Source: Entophlyctis helioformis
Lineage: Eukaryota; Chytridiomycota; Chytridiomycetes; Chytridiales; Chytriomycetaceae
Assembly: GCA_025526915.1 (NCBI GenBank)
Contig: JAHLKH010000147.1
Location: 1-64,000 of the forward strand
Length of the DNA: 64,000 nt
Direction: 5' to 3'
A program made the position numbers and the translations under genes. The notes under the pieces were generated by a model. The model was not told where the DNA came from. It saw nothing but the letters and a program-made list of their open reading frames with translations, and ran no database searches. Shown one piece after another: positions 1-10,804 of the stretch (positions within the stretch are counted from its first letter, which is position 1; every line of letters starts with the position of its first letter).

Positions 1-79
1 GACATATTCTCCTGGCTGTGTGGATGCCACCATTCATTCCATAACACTCACACCACAGGCCATTATTACCACGGGCACA

Positions 80-1891
80 TCACAGGCCATAGAAAGGCTG
101 GCAAACACTTTGCCACGACACGGGCACCAGCTTGACCGTCTGGTGTCGGTGAGCCTGCTTGTCAGGCACCATAAACACAATATGCGATCGGTCGACAGCA
201 CCGTACCGTCTCCACCACGCCTTGCCAGCAAAGTCTTCGGCCCACTGGCCAGACTGTCCCGGAAAGTGCAACAGCGCCGGCACCGACCCTGTGATACGAT
301 GCTTCCACACCTGCCCGCAAAATGCAGCGTCCGGTGTCATCTCGGAGGCGTACGACGTGCCGGCGGCACCGGCAGCAGCACAGAGGTCATATGCGACCAG
401 ATCGGCGCGCGAGTCGGTCATGGTCATGCACGTGCGCATGTGGAAGTCGAGCGACATGCCCCACTTGCCCGACTTGTAAATCTTGCCCAGAATGCCGCGG
501 CCAAGCTCAGCGTCGCGGTCTGCAGCCAATACACTCGCGCGGTTCTGGATAGCCGCCGGGGAAGCACTGTCATCAAAGTGGACACTCTCGTCCGCAGCGC
601 GGCGGTGGCGACGATAAACAGCGCCTGGCGGCACAAACTCGTCGCGTCGCGCGGACTTGGCGGCACTGAACTTCCATTGCAGGTCGTCGTATAGGAGCGA
701 CAAGATGCCGGCGCGGCCCTCGACAATGTCTGGATTGATGAACCGCGGCGGGATGCGGAGGTTGGACGGGTCGGCCGCAAACGACGGCGGTGGGGACTCG
801 TAGTGGTAGGCGGGATCGTGCCTGTGGGACCCACTTGCAGGGCCATGGCCGGTGAACGCCCATTTAGGAACAGACGATTCAGGGAAGCCTTCGCACTCAG
901 CGTCATTATCGTCGTCGTTGTCCATGTTGGTGTTTCTGGGACTGTTGGGACCAACGTTGTCGCTGCTGCTGCTGCCGTCCAAGTTGGTGGTGCTGCCAGT
1001 TGAAGGAGCGCGATGGCACCGCTTCTCGGCGCAAAACGACATGGGGACCCTGCGGTTCGTGAACAGACTGTAGAGCCGCTCGGCGGATGCCTGATAGTGG
1101 ACGTCGTGGGCATCGTGGATGAGCACATGCTCGTCGGGGTCAACCGTGCGCAGGAACGAGAGGATGGCAAAGAGTTTGGATTGGTACGGCGAGAAGTTGG
1201 AGCGGCGGCTGTCGTCCGGCTGCTCATCAGGCATCCTGTCGCCCCATCCGAGAACAACGAGGGTGTTGTTGTAGGCAGCGGCCGAGAGGATCGTGTCGCA
1301 GAACGGCAGCGTGGCTTGGTTGGCAAACGTCACAAGCGTCATGCGCTTGGCTGGCGAGGGGGTTGTGCCGGTGACGCGTGTGGTGGCGTCGCGAGCGTGG
1401 TCTGCAGAGGTGGCATCGGATGTGGCATCGGATGTGGGTCTGCGCTGCTGCGCTGCGGGAATAGGAAGCGCTCCAGCCTGTGCATCTGCGCGGTCTGCAT
1501 CAGCTTGCGAGCCAATGTCGCCGTGCTGCTGCTGCTGCTGGTGTTCGGTGTTGGGGTTGGACGGCTGCTGCTGCTGTGCAGGCTGCGCAGGGTGTGGACG
1601 CAGCACCTTGAGCGGCTGTGGGCGGCCAGGCGGCTTGATGACGGGCACGTCCCAGTCGCCAACGGACGCATCTGCGCCAGATTCGGGCGGCGGCGACGCA
1701 GGCGAGTCTGCCGGCGAGCCCTGTCGTGGGCTGGCCTTGCGCATCAGACGCTCGAGCTGCACATGCCAGTCGCCGAGCCAGAGCACCAGCGCAAACGGAA
1801 CGGCGAGCACGAGCACGACGGTCGCCAGGGCAAGGCGAGCGCGAGACGACTTGCGCGGGCTGCGACGTGGGGGCTGCACATGCTGGGGCAT
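80..1891 (-). CDS. Putative type II membrane glycosyltransferase with PLOD-like GT domain
   Basis: Single-exon model of 603 aa. I chose the Met at 1891 because it is followed by a basic stretch and a hydrophobic segment (about residues 20-40), a classic signal anchor. The frame is open further upstream but codes there for low-complexity sequence typical of a 5' region. After a Pro/Gln/Asp-rich stem comes a domain that starts near MTLVTFANQATLPF and carries VLIHDAHDVHY, resembling the DxD region of procollagen-lysine glycosyltransferases. It continues with MSFCAEKRCH, FINPDIVEGRAG and PALLHFPGQ, in the order seen in that family. Expected role: sugar transfer in the ER/Golgi lumen; donor and acceptor cannot be told. 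A His/Asn-rich insert lies mid-domain. It is divergent from tyrosinase 1. Family assignment is by motif recall only. Confidence 0.6.
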   Translation of the reverse strand: MPQHVQPPRRSPRKSSRARLALATVVLVLAVPFALVLWLGDWHVQLERLMRKASPRQGSPADSPASPPPESGADASVGDWDVPVIKPPGRPQPLKVLRPHPAQPAQQQQPSNPNTEHQQQQQHGDIGSQADADRADAQAGALPIPAAQQRRPTSDATSDATSADHARDATTRVTGTTPSPAKRMTLVTFANQATLPFCDTILSAAAYNNTLVVLGWGDRMPDEQPDDSRRSNFSPYQSKLFAILSFLRTVDPDEHVLIHDAHDVHYQASAERLYSLFTNRRVPMSFCAEKRCHRAPSTGSTTNLDGSSSSDNVGPNSPRNTNMDNDDDNDAECEGFPESSVPKWAFTGHGPASGSHRHDPAYHYESPPPSFAADPSNLRIPPRFINPDIVEGRAGILSLLYDDLQWKFSAAKSARRDEFVPPGAVYRRHRRAADESVHFDDSASPAAIQNRASVLAADRDAELGRGILGKIYKSGKWGMSLDFHMRTCMTMTDSRADLVAYDLCAAAGAAGTSYASEMTPDAAFCGQVWKHRITGSVPALLHFPGQSGQWAEDFAGKAWWRRYGAVDRSHIVFMVPDKQAHRHQTVKLVPVSWQSVCQPFYGL

Positions 1892-2211
1892 TGCGGTGAA
1901 GTCGGTTGGGCGGCCAACTCCAAGCTGGACGCGGTGTAAGCTTCCAGTGTTGGCGCGACGAAACTCCGACGGTGTCTGGCCATCTGATGCAAGATCAGAT
2001 GAATGGCCGGTGCACGTACGCACGCACGTAAGCACGGCCGGCCGCAGAGGTGCACGGAACATCCTCCCCGTCCAGGATAAACGCACTTGCCAACGTGACC
2101 CCGGCGGTGGCAATGAGACGCATGCTTGCAGAGGATTATTCCTTTGTTTGCTGGGGATGTTCCAGAGACGTTCCTGAGATGTTCCAGTGCTGTGTTGTGG
2201 AGTTATTCCTG

Positions 2212-2277
2212 TGCTGTGTTGTGGCGAGATGTGTCGTGATGTGATGTGTTGTGATGTGTTGTGTTGTGCTGTGCTGT
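2212..2277. repeat. TGTTG/TGATG-type simple repeat
   Basis: The sequence is built from short TGTTG, TGATG and TGCTG units. It lies in the divergent promoter and codes for nothing convincing. Confidence 0.7.
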
Positions 2278-2554
2278 GCGATCCTTGCGCCACCGCCTCC
2301 TGATGCTCGCCAGACGCAGGCGCATCGCAAGTGTGCGCATCGTCCCAAGCGTCAACAGCCAGTCGACGGCACACATCAGCGGGCATGCCGCCGCACCTAC
2401 CAAGGCTGCTCAGTGAGCCGTCGGGTCGATTGGGAGGATCCCAGTTAAACAACGGTGCCTGCACCTGTGACGCTTTCGGCACTGCGCATTCGGCCCGTCT
2501 ACGAGTGTCGGGCAGCGTCTGCAAGCTCGTCTCGTTTGAAGGCGTGCACAGCGG

Positions 2555-2586
2555 CCAATCAGCGGACGCCTCTCAATCTGGCCAAT
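2555..2586 (+). promoter_or_regulatory. Two CCAAT boxes upstream of tyrosinase 1
   Basis: CCAAT occurs at 2555-2559 and 2582-2586, both on the + strand, 27 bp apart and about 100-130 nt upstream of the ATG at 2685. In fungi such boxes are bound by the HAP/NF-Y complex. Function here is inferred from position only. Confidence 0.5.
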
Positions 2587-2622
2587 CGGCGGGCGACGCT
2601 CAAGCCCGCCACCTGTGCACCG

Positions 2623-2630
2623 TTTAAAAG
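2623..2630 (+). promoter_or_regulatory. TATA-like element TTTAAAAG
   Basis: TTTAAAAG is one of few A/T-rich octamers in this GC-rich region and lies about 55 nt before the tyrosinase 1 start codon, compatible with a short 5' UTR. Confidence 0.45.
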
Positions 2631-2684
2631 GAGCTAGAACCGAACGGTCCTCCCCTCGAGCTCCACATTTTAGAGTCGTTTTAG

Positions 2685-4954
2685 ATGCAGCCCCTGACCG
2701 CCTTCGTCGCTCTCCTGGCGGCCGCCACGTCTGTCACTGCCCAGGCAGGCGCCCAGTGCGCCAACCCGTACACCCGCTCCGAGTGGCGCCAGCTGTCGGC
2801 TGGCCAGCAGCAGGCCTACCTGCGTGCGCTCGACGGCGTCAAGAACCGCCCTCCCAGCGCCGGCGGCAACCCTGCCCAGTGGAACCTCGAGCAGTTCACC
2901 AAGCTGCACTGGGACATGCAGAACCCCACCCACGGCTTTGTAAGTCGCTGCGTCTGGCCCCCCGCCCTGCACTCTTTCCCTCCGCTCTCCCTGCCCGAGG
3001 GCCGGCTGGTGCGGGCAGACAGGCGCTGTGCACCAGGCACTGTTGGCGCTGGCTATGGTTGCGGCAGCGGCAGCGGCTCGTTGTCGCAGGGCTTGTTTCG
3101 TTTGCGGCACACGGACTTGGACGGCGCCGGGCGGCTGCTTGGCGCTGGTGCACACGGGGCCGGCCCGCCAGTCTCGAGCAGCCCGCCAGTCTCGAGCAGC
3201 CCGCCAGCCCGCCGTACGCCAGCGTCAACAGCCCACAACCAGCCTGCCAGCCAGCCCACAACCAGCCTGCCAGCCAGCCCACAACCAGCCTGCCGTACGC
3301 CACCGAAGCCGTCTGCGTGTGCGTGCGTGTGTGCGCCCGAGCCCAGCACCAATTTTGCGCCTTTGCCTGTTTGGCTTGATTGCTTCGGCTGCCCGCTCGC
3401 GGCGTCACGCAGAGTCATTCAATCTGCTTCCTTGTGCACCCGCGCCGCCCCCCTCCGCATGGCCTGCCGTGTCGTGCTGTGCTGTGCCTGGTCACGTCGT
3501 GCACGCGCCGCCACTGCAACCACCGCGACCACCACCGCGACCACAGCGACTAACCCTAACCCCACGAATGCCCCTCTGCACGACAGGCTGCCTTCTTCCC
3601 CTACCACCGTCGCTACCTCTACTGGTTCGAGCGCGCGCTCCGCACCGTCGACCCCTCCGTGTCGATCCCCTACTGGGACTGGACGCTCGACTCGCAGAAC
3701 CCCGCGGCGTCGGACATTCTCTCGCCGCGCGCATTCGGCGGCAACGGCCGTGCCAGCGACAACTGTGTCGCTGACGGTGTGACTGCCCAGTGGACGTACA
3801 CCTACCCGGCCCCCGCGCCGTGCCTCAAGCGCTGCTCGCGCTGGTCCATTCTCTGGGGCGCTGGTGCCGTGAACAACATCATCACGGGCCAGACCACGTT
3901 TGGCGGCTTCCGCTCGCGTGTCGAGGGCGGCCCCCACGCCTCGGTGCACGACCAGGGCGGTGGTGACTGTGGCTACCTCTCCCGCATGTCGTCGCCCAAC
4001 GACCCCATCTTCTTCCTGCACCACGCCATGATCGACCGTATCTGGTGGCGCTGGCAGACCAAGTGCGACGGCCAGTACCAGTACTCGTACAACAACGACA
4101 ACGCGGACCCTGCTGACCTGATGCCGTACTTTAACGAGCCCGTGTCGTCGGTCCTGGACACGCGCGCCGGCCCGCTGTGCTACGTCTACTCGGCCAGCAG
4201 ATCCGACGGCGACATCTCGACCACCTGCCCCAACAGGTCGGCCACGCTTGGCGGCCCCACCGGCACCGCTTCGCGTGCGGCTCCCACTGCGACTGCCACT
4301 GCGGCCCCCACGTCGCCGTGGCTCGTGAACGCCGTCAGAAACCTGCTTCCCAAGGTTCTCCCCTCGACGGCCGGCCGACTTGCCGCCCCCGCTCCCGCTC
4401 CTGGCGGCATTCTTGGCCCCGTTCCCGGCGCTGTTCCTGCCGGCCCCAGCCCCACTCCCGTTCGCCGCCCTGCCAAGCGTGACGGTGCCGAGGCTGCTGC
4501 TGCTGCTGCCGTGTCTGCGTACCCCAACGCTGATATTGTGTCGCGTCCCACCGAGTCTGCTGCCGACAAGGTTGCTGCCACGGCCACGGCCACCGCCACC
4601 GCCACGATGGCCTCTGGCGCGTACCCGACGACCGCGGCTCTGCCCATGCCGACGTACGTGCCGCTGGCCAACTACACGGTCAAGGCGCCGCCCGCCGAGG
4701 ACAAGAAGGACCTGGAGCACATCCGCTACCCGTCGGCCGTCTCGGACAAGTTCATTGAGATGATGCGCTACGACAAGCGCAAGATCCGCGAGTACGAGAT
4801 TGAGGCGATGCACGTTGTCGACCAGATCAACAACACGCCGGGCTACGACTCGCCGTCGGCGCTCAAGCACTTTAACGAGTACAACAAGGAGGGCCGCTAC
4901 GACCCCGTCGCTGGCGCCAACAAGAAGGCCAAGTGCCTGCCCAAGAAGCACTAA
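2685..4954 (+). CDS. Tyrosinase 1 (secreted type-3 copper phenol oxidase)
   Basis: Model: join(2685..2939, 3587..4954), 540 aa. The intron 2940-3586 (GTAAGT...ACAG, branch-like CTAAC at 3550) is phase 0. Residues 1-19 form a signal peptide. The CuA histidines are in exon 1 (KLHWDM, THGF) and exon 2 (FFPYHRRY). The core PYWDWTLDSQNP, the CuB HASVH and NDPIFFLHH...WWRWQ follow. Expected reaction: hydroxylation of monophenols and oxidation of diphenols to quinones, as in melanin synthesis. After the catalytic domain a Pro/Ala/Thr linker (about residues 285-425) leads to a conserved tail (IEAMHVVDQINN) shared with the other two tyrosinases of the window. The tail and linker are almost identical in DNA to tyrosinase 2, which lies inverted 27 kb away. 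Confidence 0.93.
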
Positions 4955-5211
4955 GTGCCGCAGCGTCTGCTCGGCTCGGCTCTGTTTGTCCTGCCCTGTT
5001 CTGTCCGTCGCGTGGCATGGCGTGGCGTGGCACGGCGTGCTGTCCAGCCCGTCACCGCTCAAGCTACCAATGCCCAACCTCCAACCTCCAACCAACAAAA
5101 CCATCTGTGCAATGAACGATCCTCTGAACGACGCGCTGTTGTAGTTGCTGAGCGTTCTCGTCGTGCTTTGCCCTACAAGACGCAAGACGCCTGCCGCTGC
5201 CCGCCGCCACA

Positions 5212-8200
5212 ATGCCCGAGGCGACCGCCGGCTCTGGCCCCGACGCCTGCGCCGCTGCAGCTCCACTTGAACAGCCGCCTGCTGCGCCAACACCACCACC
5301 ACCAGCACCAACCGCACAAACAGCAGCAACAGCACCACCAACAAGCGCCAGCTCTGCCCGGCCCCGCCCCGCCTCGAGCGCCGCCTCGCTGGTCCCGCCG
5401 CCCCACACCGGGCCTGCCGCCGCCGCCGCTGCCAGCGCATCGTCCGGCAGCCTGTCGTTCGGCTCGGCGCTAGCGTCGCTGTTCTTCAGGTCGTCCCGCT
5501 CGGCCGCTGCCCTGGCTCCATCCAGCAGCAGCAGCAGCAGCAGCAGCAACAGCAACAGCGCGCACTTGCCGCCGGCACCTGCGTCACCACAACCACAACC
5601 ACAACCACAACCGGCCTCGCCGCTCAAGCATGCTGCGTCATCCGTGCTGATCCCTGAGCGGTAAGCACCCACGCACCCACGCACCCATGCACTTACATAC
5701 GCCTGCCGCCTGCCGCCTGCCCAAGCACGCGCACAGTCTGCCCTGTGTGCACGTGCTCGCCCACTGCCTGATCTGCCGCACTCACACACCGCCACCGCCC
5801 TGTCCGCTCCGTCAAACGACCGTTGGGCGTCCCAACAACAGCTCGTCGTCGGTACACGGCATGGCCCTCGTGCAGGCAGAGGCGCACGCAGCTGCACCGT
5901 CGTCTGCATCTCTGCCCCTTGGGCCACACGACCCCCTTTCAGTCGCGTCAGTCGCGTCATCGCATCCTGCCATTGCTGCTACGGCTGCTGGTGTCGCACG
6001 GTCCGCGTCGCCTGTGCACCATCAGCAACCACACTCGCCTGAACCTGCATCGTCAGCCGACCACGAGCAGCCGCAATCGCCGCTGCGTCCCATCCCCAGC
6101 AACGCCAGCAGCGGATTCCGCATCGCAGGCATGTCCTTCTCTCGCCACAAGCCGTCCAACAGCTCTTTTGATGATCACGATCCCATCCGTGGCAACTCAA
6201 CCCGCCCGCTGTCCGGTCATGCGTCTCACGACAAGAGCGCGGCCACCCACGATGACGCGCACCAACCGCACCAACCGCACCAGACGCCGCTCGAGTCGTC
6301 GCCCTCGCGCTCCAGCTTCTCGCTGCCCAATCCGTTTGCCGCCCTTGGCCGTCGCTCCATGAGCACGTCTTCATCGCAGCGATCCAACCCAGACTTTATG
6401 GACGATCCCAGCCAGCAGCCGCCTTCCAGCCATCACGCCTCTGCGTCGTCGCCATATCAGCACCATTCTGCCTCCACAAGCTCGTTTGCGTCGTCATTCA
6501 ATGGCGGCTCCTCGCACCGGCGTCCGCAGTCGGCCATGGTGTCGCGTGGCACGTCCAACAACAGTCTGCATCTCCCACCACACCCGTCTGCATCTGGACC
6601 CGCACCTGCACCTGCCCTTGCACTCTCGCCGTCCTCCTCATTCACGAGCATGGGATCGTCATCCAGCGGCAACCACCATCACCACCACACAGCCATCCAT
6701 TCACACAGCAGCCATCCTCATCACAATCATCACCATTACCACCAGCCGCAGCATCACATTGTGCATCCAAAGCGGCCAGACCCGTCGCGTCGGCCATCCA
6801 ACCCTTTTGTTGTCGTTCCGGCAAACTTGGTAGCATCCCCTGCTACGATGGCGCCGTCTTTGCCGTCGTCATCGACGGCTGCTGCGCCGCATTCCGCATC
6901 AACAGCCACTCCTGGACACAGCCTGGTCAGCACCTTGTCGGCCACATCGCTTACACCAGTCGAGCCAGTCAAGGAGACGCGGCACATGGTGCGCGACTAC
7001 GATCCGCAGACGGGCAACAAGATGATCAACAATTACATGATGCTCGGCGAGCTGGGCCGCGGCATGCACGGAAAAGTCAAGCTCTGTGTGGATACCGACA
7101 CGGGCGAGCGATGGGCTATCAAGATTGTCGAGAAGCATGCCAAGCGGCGGCGGTTCTACGGCGAGTTGTCTGCAGCAACGCGGCTTGCTGCGGCTGCGGC
7201 TGCCGCGGCGGCGGCTGCTACTCCTGGAAACGGCAGTGGCAGTGGCGAGGGCGGCGAGAGCAGTGGCGGCGACACGGCTCTCGCACGGAACCCGCAGCTT
7301 GAAAAGATTCAGCGCGAGATTGCAATCCTCAAAAAGTGCGCACATCCACATGTCGTGCGGCTGCGCGAGGTCATTGACGATCCGCAGTCGGACAAGATTT
7401 ATCTGGTCCTCGAGTACCTGGAGGGCGGTGACATTGTCTGGCAGCGCACGGTCCGCGATGACGACGCTTCCCACGGCGCGCGTGGCGGCGGCAGTCTTGA
7501 CCCCGACGATGGTCTGCCTGCCGACAAAGGTCTCGACGGCGAACTCGGCGTCAAGACGGTGCCTGCACTCAGCGTCGACGAGGCGAGGTCCGTGTTCCGC
7601 GACCTCGTCAGCGGCGTGCAGTACCTCCACTACCAGGGCATTGTCCATCGTGATATCAAGCCGGCCAACCTGCTCTGGAGCGGAGGCGAGCCGCGCCGAG
7701 TCAAAATCTCGGATTTCGGCGTCTCGGTGTTTGTGGGGCGGAAGCGCGGCAACCGCAAGCCGCGGAACCCGGCTGTTGCGTCTGCCATGGCCGGTGCGCG
7801 GCGGCCCAAAGGTCAGCGGAATGGCGGCAGCGGCAACGGCAGGACGGGTGCTGGGTCGCCGCATGGCAAGGGCGACTTGACACAGCTCAAGGAACAGCGG
7901 CAGCAGCAGAGACTGGATGGCGAGCGCAAGCGCGTGTCGATGTCGTCGAGGCATCCTGCACGGCTGGCGCGCGATGCCAGCCTGGACCGGTCCAGCGGGT
8001 TCTTCAGCGATGGCGCTGTCGACGAGTTTGCAACCGGCAGTGGGCTGGACGATGGCGCTGGACACGACCATCCGCAGCACCGGTCAAAGAGCATCTTTGG
8101 ATACGTTCGCGGCCGCAGCAAGCATACCCTCAGTACAGATGTTGCCGATGCACGACGTGGCCGATCGGTCGACGCCAGTCGCCAGAAGTCGTTTGCTCAC

Positions 8201-10671
8201 CACGACGACATGCATGACCGTGATGGGGACGACGATCGCAACGATGGCGACGATGACGACGATGACGATGACGGCGAGGCAGAGGCAGAGGCGGACGAGC
8301 TGGAACTTGCCAAGACTGCTGGATCGCCTGCGTTCTTTGCGCCTGAGCTGTGCGGTATGGGCGAGATCGAGACAGCGGACGCAGAGGCCGACGCGGACTC
8401 TGTGTCGGTTGGAGATGCATCTACTCACGCGGTTGTCGGCACTGCGTCGCCAGTTGCTGGAGCGGACGGCACTGTGGCATATGCGCGACCAGCCGAGCCG
8501 TCGAGTCAGGGGCGTGTGCCGTCGTCTGGCAGCCACGACGCGGCTGGTGCTTATCCAGACACGCACAGCTCTGGGCCAGACATTGACATGATCTTGGCTG
8601 CTGGCGAGCAACTGGAGTCGTCGCATAGCACGCACCGCCTGTCAGTGTCGCTCGGATCACAGCCGTTGCATTCAGCGGCTGGAGCGGTGGCTGGCTCGTC
8701 GCCCTTGTCCGCATCCATGACGGCGCCATCTCCGACTGCTGCTGCTACCGACGCTCGGTGGTCTGTGCCCATCCAGCGGTCCGGATCGTTTCGCGGGCTC
8801 GGTTCGCACTCGCGTCGATCAAGCAATAACCCGTCTGCGACTGACCAAAGCCACGCCCACGCGTCTCAGACACTCGATCCTGTACAGTCCAGCCATCCGG
8901 CCAAGGCAGCGTCGATTGAGAGCCTCACGCCTGTCATGGCATCGACGACAGCAGCAAGACGCGACACGCGTCAGAGTCTGTCTATTCTTCGGCCGTCTGT
9001 AGCTGCACTTGCTGCACATGCATCTGCCCTGCCCATGACACGCCACTCGATGGACGTGAGCACGCTGGCTTCCATGGCACCTACATCACCGCGCTCCAAG
9101 GCCGCCCAAGCGGCGCTCCTCGACCGCAAGGCATCTGCGCATCTGGGCGGCGTCCTCGGCCCGCCCAGCGTCAGCACCTACGCACCACCGATCGGCGCGC
9201 CAATTGACATCTGGGCCATGGGCGTCACGCTCTACTGCCTCGTGTTTGGCAAGGTGCCGTTCATTGCCGACACCGAGTTTGAGCTGTTCAATGTGATTGT
9301 GCGGCAACCGCTGCTGTTCCCGGCGACGCCTGCCATCGCGGGGGATCTGCGGCACCTGTTCACGCGGCTGCTGGACAAGGACCCGAGCCAGCGGATCACA
9401 CTCGACGAGCTACGTCACCATCCGTGGGTCACGGGCGACCTGACTGCTGCCCAGCGTGCCGCGTGGCTCGCCGAGACGGACCCGATGTCGTATGCGTTTG
9501 GCGAGCGGCTGCATGTGTCTGACGACGATGTGCGCAAAGCCGTCACGGTCATGGACCGCATCCGCAGCCGCATCCGCAAGATCTCCAACTCGTTCTCGGT
9601 GCTCGCGTTGGCGGGGCTGTCGACATTCCGCAAACGCACACACAGCATGCCTGGTGTGGATGATGCTGCTGATCCCTCTGCACAACAGCAGCAGCAGCAG
9701 CAACTTGTCCGTACCAGCACGAGCACGCCACGCAAGGCATCGCAGACCGAGTTGCCGGCAACCCAGCACCCATTGTCTGCCGCCTCGTCATTCACGGCTG
9801 GCGGTGGCGGCGGTGTCAGCAGTATTGCTAGAGTTGCGTCGCCCACCCCGTACTCGCGTCACCGACACGCGCGGGTCTGTACGCCGTCTCGCCGCCCGCT
9901 CGCCCGTCGTTCTTCCCATCTGCATCGGCATCTGTCACGGCGCCTGCCATCCAAGTGCAGCCGGCTGCCGATGCAACGGCGTCTGGTGTTGCGCCGACGC
10001 GACCTGCGGCATGGACATCGTCGTCGTCGTCGTCCTCGTCGTCGATCCCGATTCCAAGCTCGACGCCGGCGGGCCGTGCTTCGATGGACGGCGGTATGGC
10101 GGTGTCGCCGTCGTGGATCCGCTGGGGCGATGCGGCTGACCGCAGCATCGCGACATCGCCGCCGCCACCGCGGCCGATGTTTGATGCCCGTCGTCCCAGC
10201 ACGGCGTCTGGCAATGTGGACAGAGCAGCAGTGGATGTCAACGCCAATGCTGACGCCGACGGCTACGACGACGCGCCGAGCTGGCAAGCGTGGGGATCGT
10301 TGCCAGTCGACGGCTCATTGGTCGGCGGCATGGCGGCGAGTGCACCGGCCCCGCGGCTGTCGGTCGCGACGGAGGCGTTGATGGGCAGCAGTCTCGCCAC
10401 GCCACCGCGCGCAACGTTCCAGCTGTCTGGCCCGTCACCTGAACCGTTTGACTCGCCCGTGTCGCCCGTCGCCCATGGCGACCATCTCTTTGACCGCGTG
10501 ATGCGGATGCCTGGACAGCTGGCTGCCGGTGGCGACGACGATGGCGACGACGATGGGGACGAGGATGTGCGAGCAGAGCGCGAGCGTGTTGCTGCGTGGG
10601 AGCTCGAGTACCGCAATGATGACGATGACGATGATGATGGCGTGGTTGTGCATGGGCTGGATAATGATTGA
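5212..10671 (+). CDS. CaMKK/Ssp1-type protein kinase (SNF1/AMPK-activating kinase family) with giant inserts
   Basis: Model: join(5212..5660, 5842..10671), about 1759 aa if one base is restored near 9850. Intron 5661-5841 is GTAAGC...ACAG, phase 2. A disordered Ser/His-rich N-terminus of about 540 aa precedes the kinase: NNYMMLGELGRGMHGKV (P-loop), AIKIVEKHAK (Lys), IVHRDIKPANLLW, ISDFGVS, TAGSPAFFAPELC, DIWAMGVTLYCL. The TAGSPAFFAPE activation segment and YCLVFGKVPF subdomain are typical of CaMKK and fungal Ssp1/Sak1/Tos3 kinases, which phosphorylate the SNF1/AMPK T-loop. About 200 residues are inserted between DFG and APE and about 280 between APE and subdomain IX. Around 9830-9855 the frame changes: upstream ...VASPTP and downstream VLASPTRAGLY join cleanly if one C is missing in a C run. 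The acidic tail ends at 10671. Confidence 0.85.
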
Positions 10672-10804
10672 TGTTTGGTGACGGGCGGTGGAGGGGGTCG
10701 GCGGATGCTGCACATGAGAGATACCACAGGGCGACTGGCATGGACAAGAGCATTTTTATAGGGGAGAATACATACTGTCATATTGCAATGCATACTATGC
10801 TTGG

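Larger units (their letters stand above)
1892..2684. promoter_or_regulatory. Divergent promoter region between glycosyltransferase and tyrosinase 1
   Basis: This 793-nt stretch separates two outward-facing genes. It contains a TG-rich simple repeat (about 2212-2277), two CCAAT boxes and an A/T-rich TATA-like element near the tyrosinase start. I see no convincing coding exon in it. Confidence 0.5.

Noticed and set aside
3549..3564. Telomere-like CTAACCCTAACCCC
   Set aside because: Two units only, located just upstream of the tyrosinase 1 intron acceptor, where CTAAC serves as a branch-point motif.
3419..5440. Long antisense ORFs, here and at 15654-18137, 27636-30521, 31528-33495, 33526-35424 and 46805-49042
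   Set aside because: They lie opposite well-supported genes, are rich in Arg, Ala and Gly as expected from GC-rich third codon positions, and contain no domain motif.
9815..9831. A 17-nt intron (GTCAGC...CTAG) explaining the CaMKK frame change
   Set aside because: Too short for a fungal spliceosomal intron and with no branch site; a missing base in the C run just downstream explains the change better.
10381..10381. CaMKK stop codon at 10381 in the upstream frame
   Set aside because: After about 9850 that frame turns Arg/His-rich, while the neighbouring frame gives a normal Ser/Asp-rich tail to 10671.
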